This document shows, in pieces, positions 15,775 through 22,519 of a stretch of DNA of 23,213 nt. The translations under genes were made by a program, and so were the position numbers. Origin of the DNA: an uncultured Oscillospiraceae bacterium (GTDB taxonomy: Bacteria; Bacillota; Clostridia; Oscillospirales; Oscillospiraceae); NCBI GenBank assembly GCA_910579595.1, contig CAJTVM010000046.1, positions 1 to 23,213 of the forward strand. The letters are read 5' to 3'. The notes below the pieces were generated by a model, which had not been told where the DNA came from, searched no databases, and worked only from the letters and a program-made list of their open reading frames with translations. Each line of letters opens with the position of its first letter. The stretch's first letter is position 1.

Positions 15775-15807
15775 AAAAATGACCCGTCTGGCTCGAAGCC
15801 AGACGGG
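15775..15807 (-). terminator. Intrinsic terminator of the MarR remnant
   Basis: 11-bp perfect stem CCCGTCTGGCT (15783-15793) / AGCCAGACGGG (15797-15807), followed on the minus strand by TCATTTTT. It lies directly past the MarR stop codon. Confidence 0.85.
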
Positions 15808-15817
15808 CCGCAGCTTA

Positions 15818-16117
15818 TTATGGTTCATGTGTTTCCCTGCCATCATCCCGACATTCCAGCCGCCGGACCCAGTCGTCGCTCAGCTTGTCCAGAAGTGTCT
15901 CCAGGGCAGTTTGCTCCTCGGGCGAGAGAGCGGAAAACAACTCAGCCCGACGGTACAGAATATGTTCCTCGTCGCTTTGGGCAACCCAAGCCCGGCCCTG
16001 CTCTGTGACGGACAGGGTCACCTTTCGCCGATCATCCTCACTGCGCACCCGGGTAATGAGACCTTTACCCTCCAATTTGGCGACGATTTCGCTCGCCGTA
16101 GAAATGGAAAGGATCAA
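15818..16117 (-). pseudogene. MarR family regulator, N-terminus missing
   Basis: The 99 codons begin in the recognition helix: SISTASEIVAKLEGKGLITRVRSEDDRRKVTLSVTEQG is the MarR helix and wing, followed by the C-terminal dimerisation helices. Full MarR proteins are about 140-160 residues; the first 45-60 (dimerisation helix and first HTH helices) are absent. No acceptable start with a ribosome binding site exists: the first codon would be TTG inside the helix, and the frame meets TGA just upstream. The 3' end and terminator are intact. Opposite-strand ABC exporter remnants abut the break, so a rearrangement removed the N-terminus. Probably non-functional. Confidence 0.75.
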
Positions 16118-16137
16118 ACAGAGAAGGTGAATTACTC

Positions 16138-16263
16138 ATGCGATTGCTGTTCCGCGCTATGGGCCGCTACAGGGCGGCCGTGGCTGTGTGTATCGTCATC
16201 AAGCGGTTCGGAACGTTCAGCTTAAGTGCGGCTCGGACTGCCAATAGCTGCCCTGTTCCTTAA
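16138..16263 (+). pseudogene. 5' remnant of an ABC exporter gene
   Basis: ATG 16138, with GAGAAGG nine bases upstream, reads MRLLFRAMGRYRAAVAVCIV then IKRFGTFS, which resembles the first transmembrane helix of clostridial multidrug ABC half-transporters (MRxLxRYLxxYR...GTxxELLLP). Similarity stops after about 28 residues and a stop follows at codon 42. Upstream, the same strand reads MERIKQRR and stop, plausibly the tail of a regulator that once preceded it. Most of the exporter has been deleted. Confidence 0.5.
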
Positions 16264-16275
16264 AAAATCGCAATA

Positions 16276-16304
16276 TTGACGGGATGGCAAAATGCGGATA
16301 AACT
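16276..16304 (+). promoter_or_regulatory. Promoter of the sensor kinase gene
   Basis: TTGACG (16276-16281), 17-bp spacer, TAAACT (16299-16304), 28 bp before the kinase ATG. Confidence 0.65.
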
Positions 16305-16332
16305 ATAGGGAAACAAGAAAGGAGGCCCCGCC

Positions 16333-17577
16333 ATGCTCAAGCGCCTGCGGTGGAAATTTACACTGATTCTCATGCTGCTGCTGTGCGGCGTACTGGCTGC
16401 GGTGCTGGTCGCGCAAACCGCCTCCAGCCTCCGGCAGTACCGCGCCGGGACGGATCAAGTGCTCCAAAACGTCCTGCGGCGCACCCAGGCTACCGTGGAC
16501 CCCTGGGCCGCGCCCTGGGACGGCTCGTTGGAGCGGGACGAGGGGCTGTACACCGCCATCCCCGCCTTCTGCGCCGTGGTGGATGGGGACGGGCAGATCG
16601 CGCTGGCCCTGGCCTACAACGCCGCCGTGGATCAGGGCGATGTCACCCGGGCGGTAAAAGCGGCGCTGGCCGACGGCGGGCGGACAGGCACCCTGTCCTG
16701 GCTGGGCCTGCGCTACCAGCTTCAATCCTCCGGTCCCTATTTCACCATTGCCTTCGCCGATCTGAGTTGGGAACGAACGGGCACGCGGGAGCAGATGCTC
16801 TCCGCCGTGACGCTGTTCGCCGTGGCCGCTCTGGGCTTCTTCGCGGTGAGCTGGTTCCTCTCCCGCTGGCTGGTCCGTCCAGTAGAGGAGGGCTGGAAAC
16901 GGCAGCAGCAGTTTGTGGCGGACGCCTCCCACGAACTGAAAACGCCCCTCACCGTGCTGCTGGCGGACGCGGACATCCTGCTGGCCCACAGCGGGGAGAC
17001 CATCGACAGCCAGCGCCAATGGGTGGAATACATCCAACAGGAGGGCCTGCGGATGAAGGGGTTGGTGCAGGACCTGCTGTTTCTGGCCAAAGGGGATGCC
17101 GGAGGCCGGGAGCGCCCCCAGGAAACGGTCTCCCTGTCCGAGCTGTGCGAGAGCTGTGCGCTGTCCTTCGATCCCGTGGCCTTTGAGCGGGGCCTGACGC
17201 TGGAAAGCCGCATCGGCCCCGGCGTGTCCGTCACGGGCAGGGGGGAGGATCTGCGGCGGCTGTGCGCCATTCTGCTGGACAACGCCTGCAAATACTGCGG
17301 GGAGGGCGGGGCGGTGACCGTCACCCTCTCCAGTCCGGGCCAGGCGGTGCTCACCGTCCATAACACCGGTGCGCCCATCCCGGCGGAGGCCCAGCCACAC
17401 CTGTTCGAGCGGTTCTACCGGGCGGACGCGGCCCGGAGCCGGGAACAGGGCGGGTACGGCCTTGGCCTGTCCATCGCCGCCGCCATTGTGGAGGAGCACC
17501 GGGGGAAAATCGCCGTCCACAGCACAGCGGAGGAGGGAACGGCGTTCACCGTCACCCTGCCGCTGATAAAAGCGTAA
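16333..17577 (+). CDS. Orphan sensor histidine kinase
   Basis: Membrane sensor kinase, 414 residues. TM1 (about 8-27) and TM2 (about 155-178) enclose a 125-residue extracellular sensor domain without recognised family. A very short HAMP-like stub (SRWLVRPVEEGWKRQQQFV) leads into HisKA with phospho-acceptor His200 in DASHELKTPLT. The HATPase domain has LLDNACKYC (Asn317), FERFYRAD and GYGLGLSIAAAI, so catalysis should be intact. ATG 16333 has AAGAAAGGAGG seven bases upstream. Kinases of this class normally follow an OmpR-type response regulator; none is adjacent. The upstream space holds only gene remnants, so the partner was lost or lies elsewhere. Monocistronic. Confidence 0.93.
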   Translation: MLKRLRWKFTLILMLLLCGVLAAVLVAQTASSLRQYRAGTDQVLQNVLRRTQATVDPWAAPWDGSLERDEGLYTAIPAFCAVVDGDGQIALALAYNAAVDQGDVTRAVKAALADGGRTGTLSWLGLRYQLQSSGPYFTIAFADLSWERTGTREQMLSAVTLFAVAALGFFAVSWFLSRWLVRPVEEGWKRQQQFVADASHELKTPLTVLLADADILLAHSGETIDSQRQWVEYIQQEGLRMKGLVQDLLFLAKGDAGGRERPQETVSLSELCESCALSFDPVAFERGLTLESRIGPGVSVTGRGEDLRRLCAILLDNACKYCGEGGAVTVTLSSPGQAVLTVHNTGAPIPAEAQPHLFERFYRADAARSREQGGYGLGLSIAAAIVEEHRGKIAVHSTAEEGTAFTVTLPLIKA

Positions 17578-17601
17578 GGGAGGGGCAAGCCCCTCCCCTA
17601 C
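17575..17601. repeat. G/C-tract hairpin after the kinase
   Basis: GGGAGGGGC (17578-17586), AA, GCCCCTCCC (17589-17597), starting within the stop codon context and without a U-tract. The form GTA-GGGAGGGGC-AA-GCCCCTCCC-CTAC is like small intergenic palindromes of related genomes. It may serve as a 3' end hairpin. Confidence 0.6.
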
Positions 17602-17695
17602 AGCTTGCGTATATTGGCTTTTCATGTGTTCGGTCAGAACGGTCCGGGCCGTCGCCAGGTGGCCGTCAAACAGTTCCGCGCCCTGACCGTCAGCG

Positions 17696-17742
17696 AGCTT
17701 AAAGCTCTTTTTCGGTTCCTTTTTCTCTCGAGAAAAAGGAAC
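17696..17742. repeat. Hairpin repeat, copy 2 (3' of metQ)
   Basis: Starts AGCTTAAAG and ends in a 12-bp perfect hairpin GTTCCTTTTTCT (17715-17726) / AGAAAAAGGAAC (17731-17742), touching the metQ stop codon. It is about 90 percent alike to the copy at 7142-7191 by eye, with a few single-base indels. Confidence 0.75.
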
Positions 17743-18624
17743 TTAGAACGCGGGAACGACGGCGCTGCCGTAGTTGTCCTGCATGAACTGCTTGACCTCG
17801 TCGGACTGGAGGGCTTTCACCAGGGCCTGGATGGCCTCGTCGTTCTCCCGGCCCTCCTTCACCACCAGCACGTTGACATAGGGGGCGGCAGCGGCGGCGG
17901 CATCCTCAAACACCAGGGCGTCATCCTCGGTAAGTCCGGCGCCCAGGGCGTAGTTGCCGTTGATGATGGCGATATCCACATCCTGGAGGGTGGTGGTGAG
18001 CAGGTTGGCGGTCAGCTCCTGAATTTCATAGTTGTGGGGGTTCTCGGCGATGTCGTCCTTGGTGGCGGCAAGGCCGGCGCCCTCCCGCAGCTTGAGCAGG
18101 CCCTGAGCCTCCAGAAGCATCAGCGCCCGGGCTTCGTTGGTGCCGTCGTTGGGAACCGCAATGGTGGCGCCGTCGGCCAGCTCATCCAGGCTGGCGGTCT
18201 TGCCTGCATAGATGGCGAAGGGCTCATAGTGCACCTCGGCCACGTTCACCAGATGGGTGCCGTTCTCCTCGTTGAAGTTGTTCATATAGGTGATGTGCTG
18301 GAAGTAGTTGGCGTCCAGGGAGCCATCCTCCACGGCGGTGTTGGGCAGGATGTAATCATCAAACTCCTGGATCTGCAGGTCAATGTTCTGCTCCTTGAGC
18401 AGCTCCTTCACCACCTCAAGGACAGCGGCGTGGGGGGCGGGGGTGGCGCCAACCCTGACCACCACGGGATCGCTGCCTTCATTGGGGGCGACGCTCTCGC
18501 CGGCGGGCTGGCTCTCGGGGGGGGTGGTGTCCTTCGCGCCGCTATCGCCGCCGCAGGCCGCCAGGCTCAGGGCCAGGGCAAGGGTCAGCGCCAACGCAAG
18601 AAATTTGCTGATCTTTTTCATCAT
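17743..18624 (-). CDS. metQ: MetQ-type methionine-binding lipoprotein
   Basis: NlpA/MetQ substrate-binding lipoprotein of the methionine ABC importer, 293 residues. A signal peptide with lipobox LSLAAC places the lipidated Cys at 24, followed by a disordered, Pro/Ser/Glu-rich linker to about residue 50. The binding domain starts VVVRVGATPAPHAAVLEVV and includes DANYFQHITYM, VPNDGTNEARAL and the C-terminal DNYGSAVVPAF, all typical. The two ATGs at 18624 and 18621 are both possible; AAGGAG is five and eight bases upstream. Made from its own promoter behind a tRNA-Met T-box, separate from metNI. A small hairpin (GTGAA-CCGC..GCGG-TTCAC, 18656-18679) lies in the leader after the T-box. Confidence 0.95.
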   Translation of the reverse strand: MMKKISKFLALALTLALALSLAACGGDSGAKDTTPPESQPAGESVAPNEGSDPVVVRVGATPAPHAAVLEVVKELLKEQNIDLQIQEFDDYILPNTAVEDGSLDANYFQHITYMNNFNEENGTHLVNVAEVHYEPFAIYAGKTASLDELADGATIAVPNDGTNEARALMLLEAQGLLKLREGAGLAATKDDIAENPHNYEIQELTANLLTTTLQDVDIAIINGNYALGAGLTEDDALVFEDAAAAAAPYVNVLVVKEGRENDEAIQALVKALQSDEVKQFMQDNYGSAVVPAF

Positions 18625-18693
18625 AATCTCTCCTTTTGATTTGCGATTGTTCTATGTGAACCGCTTTCGCGGGATTCACCGGGGTTTGGGTAC

Positions 18694-18972
18694 AAAAAAA
18701 CGCCCCTGACATTGTGTCAAGGACGAGAGCGGCCTGACCGCTTCGTGGTACCACCTTGCTTCACCCGCCCCTCACGGGGCCGGGCCTTATCGGGTACTGG
18801 CATACCCTATCGCTGTGACGGGCGAACCCGGCGTGGCCTAAGGACCGCCATCCCTCGGCCATGCGGCTCCGGGGCCATGTTCGGCGCGGCCTTCCGTACC
18901 CGTTTCCAGCTCCCCGGGCTCTCTGTGCCGCAGCACCGCGCTTACTCTCCCCATCATTGCCTTTGTGATGAT
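18694..18972 (-). promoter_or_regulatory. T-box leader, methionine specific, upstream of metQ
   Basis: Minus strand. Stem I opens near 18965 with CAATGATGGGGAGAGTA. The specifier loop shows GAAC-ATG-G with codon ATG at 18878-18876, i.e. methionine. The T-box element GGTGGTACCACG is at 18755-18744; its UGGU can pair with the ACCA end of tRNA-Met. The terminator is CGTCCTTGACA / TGTCAGGGGCG (18725-18701), followed by seven U (18700-18694). Uncharged tRNA-Met should stabilise the antiterminator and switch metQ on. The specifier register was read by eye. Confidence 0.9.
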
Positions 18973-19004
18973 GATTCAATTTTCATACTCAGCTGATGTT
19001 ATTT

Positions 19005-19033
19005 AGTTTAGTCCGTCAAAGTGTTTTTGTCAA
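19005..19033 (-). promoter_or_regulatory. Promoter of the metQ T-box transcript
   Basis: Minus strand TTGACA (19033-19028), 17-bp spacer, TAAACT (19010-19005), with the transcript starting near 18998, just before stem I. Confidence 0.8.
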
Positions 19034-19051
19034 TGGTGTATTTCTACCATA

Positions 19052-19091
19052 GTGGGGAAGGGATAAAGGCAACCCTTTGTCCCTTCCCCAC
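19052..19091. terminator. Long hairpin at the 3' end of metNI
   Basis: GTGGGGAAGGGA (19052-19063) pairs with TCCCTTCCCCAC (19080-19091); the stem continues through one wobble pair and AAAGG/CCTTT to a 4-base loop, 18 pairs in all. There is no U-tract, so it may be a processing or stabilising hairpin. It separates metI from the metQ promoter. Confidence 0.55.
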
Positions 19092-19106
19092 AAAATTTAA
19101 GACATA

Positions 19107-19901
19107 TCACATGGCGCCGGGGCTGCGCCAGTCCTTTTCCACCTGCTTGTTCCTGTCACGGGCGGAGGCTTTCCGGGTCTTGGTATTCGTGATCCGCTTG
19201 TCCAGCCGGGTGGCGAAATGGGTGCCGATGGACTGGAAAATCTGCACCAGCACCACCAGCGCAATCACCGACACATACAGCACAATGCGCATATTCCGGG
19301 TGTGGCCCCGGTTCAGCGCCATATTGCCCAGCCCGCCGCCGCCGATGGCGCCGGACATGGCCCCGTAGCCCAAAATGGTGATAAAGGCCGTGGTAAAGCC
19401 GGTGAGCAGGGAGGGCAGGCACTCCGGCAGGATCACCTTCCAGATGATCTGGAACGGGGTACAGCCCATGGCCTGGGCGGCCTCCACGGTGCCCCGGTCC
19501 ATCTCCCGCAAAGAGCCCTCCACCAGACGGGCCACAAAGGGAAAGGCGGCGATGGTCAGCGGCACAATGGCGGCGTTGGTGCCGATGGAAGTGCCGATGA
19601 TCACCCGGGCCAGGGGGAACACCACCACCATCAGGATCAGGAAGGGCACCGAGCGCAGCAGGTTGATAACAACGTTGAGCGCCTTCATCAGCGGCCCGGG
19701 CAGGGGGCGCACGCCGTCCCGCGCCCCGGCCACCAGCAGCACCCCCAGGGGCAGGCCAATGACGTAGGCGAAGAAGGTAGCCAAAATGGTGGAATAGATC
19801 GTCTCCCAGGCGGCAAAACCCAGGTTATTCACCAAATATGTAATCTGTTCCGCCGCTTTGCTGTCGGTGATGGAAAGGACGGAAATGATCCACTCAGCCA
19901 T
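19107..19901 (-). CDS. metI: Methionine ABC transporter permease
   Basis: Inner-membrane permease of the MetNIQ importer, 264 residues with about five transmembrane helices between 35 and 235. The EAA loop that contacts the ATPase reads EAAQAMGCTPFQIIWKVILP. Other family blocks are NLLRSVPFLILMV and GYGAMSGAIGGGGLG. The C-terminus carries a basic cytoplasmic tail of about 30 residues (NTKTRKASARDRNKQVEKDW), longer than in most homologues. ATG 19901 overlaps the end of metN by eight bases, with GGAGGTG just upstream inside metN, so the two are translationally coupled. Confidence 0.95.
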   Translation of the reverse strand: MAEWIISVLSITDSKAAEQITYLVNNLGFAAWETIYSTILATFFAYVIGLPLGVLLVAGARDGVRPLPGPLMKALNVVINLLRSVPFLILMVVVFPLARVIIGTSIGTNAAIVPLTIAAFPFVARLVEGSLREMDRGTVEAAQAMGCTPFQIIWKVILPECLPSLLTGFTTAFITILGYGAMSGAIGGGGLGNMALNRGHTRNMRIVLYVSVIALVVLVQIFQSIGTHFATRLDKRITNTKTRKASARDRNKQVEKDWRSPGAM

Positions 19902-20898
19902 GGTAATCCCGCACCTCCTCCATGGTCACGTTGGGCTGATTTCTGATGTACGCAATGGCCTTATCGGCCTCCGCCCGGTTTTCCGGCAGCCCCAGCAGCA
20001 TGGTACCGAATGCCTGGCCGTTGACGTTGCGGGTGTCCGCCCCCAGTATGTTTACTTTCACGCCGCAGTCGATGGCCAGGGACGCGATGAGCGGCTCATA
20101 ACTCGACCCGCCGTTGAAGGCAATGCGGATGACGTTGGCGGCGGGCAGCTCCGCGATGCGCACCCCGTCTGGATAGACCAGGCGCCGGCCCGCCTCGGTC
20201 TGGGGGTTGGAAAACACCTGCTCCACCGTGCCCGTCTCCATGACGCGGCCGTGGTCCAAAATGGCGACATGGGTGCAGATCTCCTCCACCACCGCCATCT
20301 CGTGGGTGATGACCACCACCGTGATGCCCAGCCGCCGGTTGATGTCCTTCACCAGCCGCAGGATGTCCCTTGTGGTCTTGGGATCCAGGGCGGAGGTGGC
20401 CTCGTCGCACAGCAGGATTTTCGGGTCGCTGGCCAGGGCGCGGGCGATGGCGACGCGCTGCTTCTGCCCGCCGGACAACTGGGCGGGATATGCGTCCGCC
20501 TTGTCGGGCAGGCCCACGATCTCCAACAGCTCATGGGCGCGCTTTTCGGCGTCCGCCCGTTTTGTTTTGGCGATCTCCATGGGGAAACAGATGTTTTTCA
20601 GGCAGGTACGCTGCATGAGCAGGTTAAACTGCTGGAAAATCATGCTGATGGACCGCCGCTGGGCGATAAGCTCCCTCTGCTTCATGGCGCACAGATCCGT
20701 CCCATCGATGACCACCTGCCCGGAGGTGGGCCGCTCCAGCAGGTTGATGCACCGCACAAGGGTGGATTTGCCCGCGCCGCTCATGCCCACGATGCCGTAG
20801 ACGTCGCCGTCGCCGATGGTGAGGGTCACATCGGTGAGGGCCTGGAAACTGCCCTCGGCGGTGGGGAATACTTTGGTAATGTTTTTCAGTTCGATCAC
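19894..20898 (-). CDS. metN: Methionine ABC transporter ATP-binding protein
   Basis: ATPase of the MetNIQ importer, 334 residues. Walker A GMSGAGKST (38-46), signature LSGGQKQRVAIARAL, Walker B ILLCDEATSALD and the switch His in VITHEM are all present. The C-terminal NIL domain (from about 250: VIRIAFNGGSSYEPLIASLA) is the allosteric methionine-binding domain found in MetN. The GTG at 20898 (VIELKNITKVF) is chosen because GGGGAG lies eight bases upstream and it fits the family N-terminus; the frame extends to 20937 into the promoter. metN and metI are transcribed together, without a T-box of their own. Confidence 0.96.
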   Translation of the reverse strand: MIELKNITKVFPTAEGSFQALTDVTLTIGDGDVYGIVGMSGAGKSTLVRCINLLERPTSGQVVIDGTDLCAMKQRELIAQRRSISMIFQQFNLLMQRTCLKNICFPMEIAKTKRADAEKRAHELLEIVGLPDKADAYPAQLSGGQKQRVAIARALASDPKILLCDEATSALDPKTTRDILRLVKDINRRLGITVVVITHEMAVVEEICTHVAILDHGRVMETGTVEQVFSNPQTEAGRRLVYPDGVRIAELPAANVIRIAFNGGSSYEPLIASLAIDCGVKVNILGADTRNVNGQAFGTMLLGLPENRAEADKAIAYIRNQPNVTMEEVRDYHG

Positions 20899-20939
20899 GT
20901 TTTTCTCTCCCCTCTCTCCTGGGGCCAAAGGATGCACTT

Positions 20940-20968
20940 ATTTTATGCCGAAACGGGGATAATGTCAA
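20940..20968 (-). promoter_or_regulatory. metNI promoter, near-consensus sigma-A
   Basis: Minus strand TTGACA (20968-20963), 17-bp spacer, TAAAAT (20945-20940). The leader is only about 35 bases, with no room for a riboswitch or T-box. Confidence 0.85.
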
Positions 20969-20975
20969 GGGAACG

Positions 20976-21001
20976 AAAAAAGGATCCCCCCTCGAAGGGG
21001 G
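20976..21001 (-). terminator. Terminator after the PF06541-like gene
   Basis: Minus strand CCCCC (21001-20997), five-base loop, GGGGG (20991-20987), then GATCC and six U (20981-20976). The U-run starts a few bases after the core stem; outer ATC/GAT pairs may lengthen it. Confidence 0.65.
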
Positions 21002-21009
21002 AAATCTGC

Positions 21010-21531
21010 TCAATCCGCGGCATACCACCGCAGCACTTCCGTGGTTCCCGTCCGGCGCAGGGCCGCACAGGACACCAGCGCGTCCGCCCCCAACAGGCAC
21101 AGGGCTGGCGGGGCCAGCCAGACGGGGATCATAGCCGCAGCCCCGGCAATGAGCGGGTGTATCCAGTACACCAGCACCAGGGCCAGCGCCGTCCAGCACA
21201 GGGAAAACGCCGGACAGACCAGACCGCCCAGGCTCCCCGGCATCCCGGTGTAGTCCCAGAACCTCACCCCCAGGGCGAAGCGGTAAAACGCGCCCATGGC
21301 AAGCTCCGCCCCGGTGGCGGCAAGTCCCCCCGCCGCCATTACCCACAGGGGGCTTCTTATCATGGGGGCCAGCCATAAAATCAGGCACGCCCCCAGCCCG
21401 TACACCGGGCACAGGGGCAGGAGCAGGAAGCATTTCCGATCCCGCTTGGGGTGGCGGATGGCCCGGGCAAAGGCCACCTCTAACAGGAAGCCCAGGAAGC
21501 TGTAGATGATGAAATACCAGAGCCAGCGCAT
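21010..21531 (-). CDS. PF06541-like (CmpB type) membrane protein, putative ABC-transporter permease
   Basis: 173 residues, with about four or five hydrophobic helices (5-20, 35-57, 63-82, 105-125, 130-150). The N-terminus WYFIIYSFLGFLLEVAFA and the block LCPVYGLGA match the family annotated as putative ABC-transporter type IV/CmpB, common in Firmicutes; its function is not established. ATG 21531 fits the family N-terminus and no other in-frame ATG is near. The only candidate ribosome binding site (GGGTGGGGGA) is the 3' arm of a 14-bp hairpin whose U-run touches the start codon, so expression probably needs that hairpin to be opened. Same strand as the HTH gene upstream. Confidence 0.8.
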   Translation of the reverse strand: MRWLWYFIIYSFLGFLLEVAFARAIRHPKRDRKCFLLLPLCPVYGLGACLILWLAPMIRSPLWVMAAGGLAATGAELAMGAFYRFALGVRFWDYTGMPGSLGGLVCPAFSLCWTALALVLVYWIHPLIAGAAAMIPVWLAPPALCLLGADALVSCAALRRTGTTEVLRWYAAD

Positions 21532-21610
21532 AAAAAATCCCCCACCCTATTTTCTGCCCGCGCCCCGCCCCTTGGAGGGTGGGAATGCGCATCCTAAAAA
21601 TAGGGTGGGG
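21532..21610 (-). terminator. Terminator/attenuator hairpin overlapping the next gene's ribosome binding site
   Basis: Minus strand CCCCACCCTATTTT (21610-21597) pairs perfectly with AAAATAGGGTGGGG (21553-21540) over 14 bp, enclosing 43 bases with further GC-rich structure. GA and six U (21537-21532) follow, ending at the ATG. It should terminate the upstream HTH transcript. Confidence 0.8.
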
Positions 21611-21640
21611 AGGCGGGGACGGTTTGATGCAAGGAATTTT

Positions 21641-22288
21641 TTACGCTTTGGCACGGGCGCGGCGGCGCAGGAGCAGCAAGACCGCTGTCACAGCCGCGCA
21701 GAGCAGTACGTAAAGCAGGGCGCAAAAGAAAAACAGGTTTCGAGGCCGGTATGACCAGCCGCTCAACGATAAAACCGCACGTACAAGGAGGGGCAGAGGG
21801 ATGAACAGCACCAGCCAGCAGGCGATAGCGTAGAACCTGATCCGGGCCATGGCTTTATGTCCGCCCATGCGCGGGACCGCCAGTTCAAAGACCAGTATGC
21901 CTCCCAGTTGGATCATGAGCGCAATGACCGTCGGCCCGGGAGACGTGCTGTACAGCCCGCCGCCAATTGCCATGAGCAGCCCTATCGCGCAAATTGTCAG
22001 GGACAGGATGGTGGCGTTGTGGATCCAGCCCTTATCGTCCAGATGTGTCTCGCCGGGGGCGGCGGGCCGGACGGTTTCGCCCTGCTCGTCTACCTCATCC
22101 CGGAGCAGGTAGTCGCAGGACACGCCGAACAGCCGGGCCAGCTGGACCACATTATCCGTGTCCGGCATGGTTTCGTCTAATTCCCATTTGCTCACCGCCT
22201 GCCGGGACACGGTGAGCTGGGACGCAAGCTGCTCCTGGGACAGTCCGCTCTGCCTGCGCAGCTGCTGCAATTTTTCTCCTAATTTCAT
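21641..22288 (-). CDS. HTH (Cro/CI-type) regulator with four C-terminal transmembrane helices
   Basis: 215 residues. The N-terminal HTH (2-62) has LSQEQLASQLTVSRQAVSKWE, with Trp and the SRQAVSKWE recognition segment. A hydrophilic linker (65-90) leads to four predicted membrane helices (about 91-112, 118-138, 150-172, 184-206) and a basic end. ATG 22288 has AGGAGG nine bases upstream; the frame extends to 22393 but that part holds the promoter. It is a membrane-bound one-component regulator of a type frequent in clostridia; signal and targets are unknown. The same ten residues (VSRQAVSKWE) occur in the HTH/TM protein at 6628-6972, and the same palindrome lies upstream of both. Confidence 0.88.
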   Translation of the reverse strand: MKLGEKLQQLRRQSGLSQEQLASQLTVSRQAVSKWELDETMPDTDNVVQLARLFGVSCDYLLRDEVDEQGETVRPAAPGETHLDDKGWIHNATILSLTICAIGLLMAIGGGLYSTSPGPTVIALMIQLGGILVFELAVPRMGGHKAMARIRFYAIACWLVLFIPLPLLVRAVLSLSGWSYRPRNLFFFCALLYVLLCAAVTAVLLLLRRRARAKA

Positions 22289-22339
22289 GAATGTATTCCT
22301 CCTGGGTGCGGCGTGTGCCGGATTCGCTAGCGTGCCTTT

Positions 22340-22368
22340 ATGATAGCCGTTTTCCCCTTTGCGGTCAA
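22340..22368 (-). promoter_or_regulatory. Promoter of the HTH/4TM gene
   Basis: Minus strand TTGACC (22368-22363), 17-bp spacer, TATCAT (22345-22340); leader of about 45 bases. Confidence 0.75.
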
Positions 22369-22387
22369 CCAAATCGGGCTGGAAATT

Positions 22388-22406
22388 CCGCAACTACAGG
22401 TTGCGG
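22388..22406. promoter_or_regulatory. Palindromic operator CGCAAC-N5-GTTGCG, copy 2
   Basis: CCGCAAC (22388-22394), TACAG, GTTGCGG (22400-22406). The centre is about 30 bp upstream of the -35 box of the HTH/4TM gene and about 70 bp upstream of the pyrB -35. The position suits activation of the HTH gene, or repression with looping, better than simple blocking. Confidence 0.65.
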
Positions 22407-22463
22407 AGGCCGCTCCATACAGGAATCGGCGCGGGATACCGAAAAATCTGTCAGCTTTTTCAG

Positions 22464-22492
22464 TTGTGCCCCAGAATCGAATATGGTAGAAT
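22464..22492 (+). promoter_or_regulatory. pyrB promoter, sigma-A type
   Basis: TTGTGC (22464-22469), 17-bp spacer, TAGAAT (22487-22492). The leader is only about 20 bases, so there is no PyrR attenuator in front of pyrB. Confidence 0.65.
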
Positions 22493-22519
22493 AGAAAAAA
22501 TTTGACGGAGGGGATTGAC

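Noticed and set aside
15514..15846. 110-codon minus-strand frame
   Set aside because: No ribosome binding site and no family pattern. It spans the MarR terminator hairpin and a decayed intergenic region.
18694..18972. SAM riboswitch in front of metQ
   Set aside because: The leader has a T-box sequence (GGTGGTACC), an ATG specifier and a U-run terminator; no S-box signature was seen.
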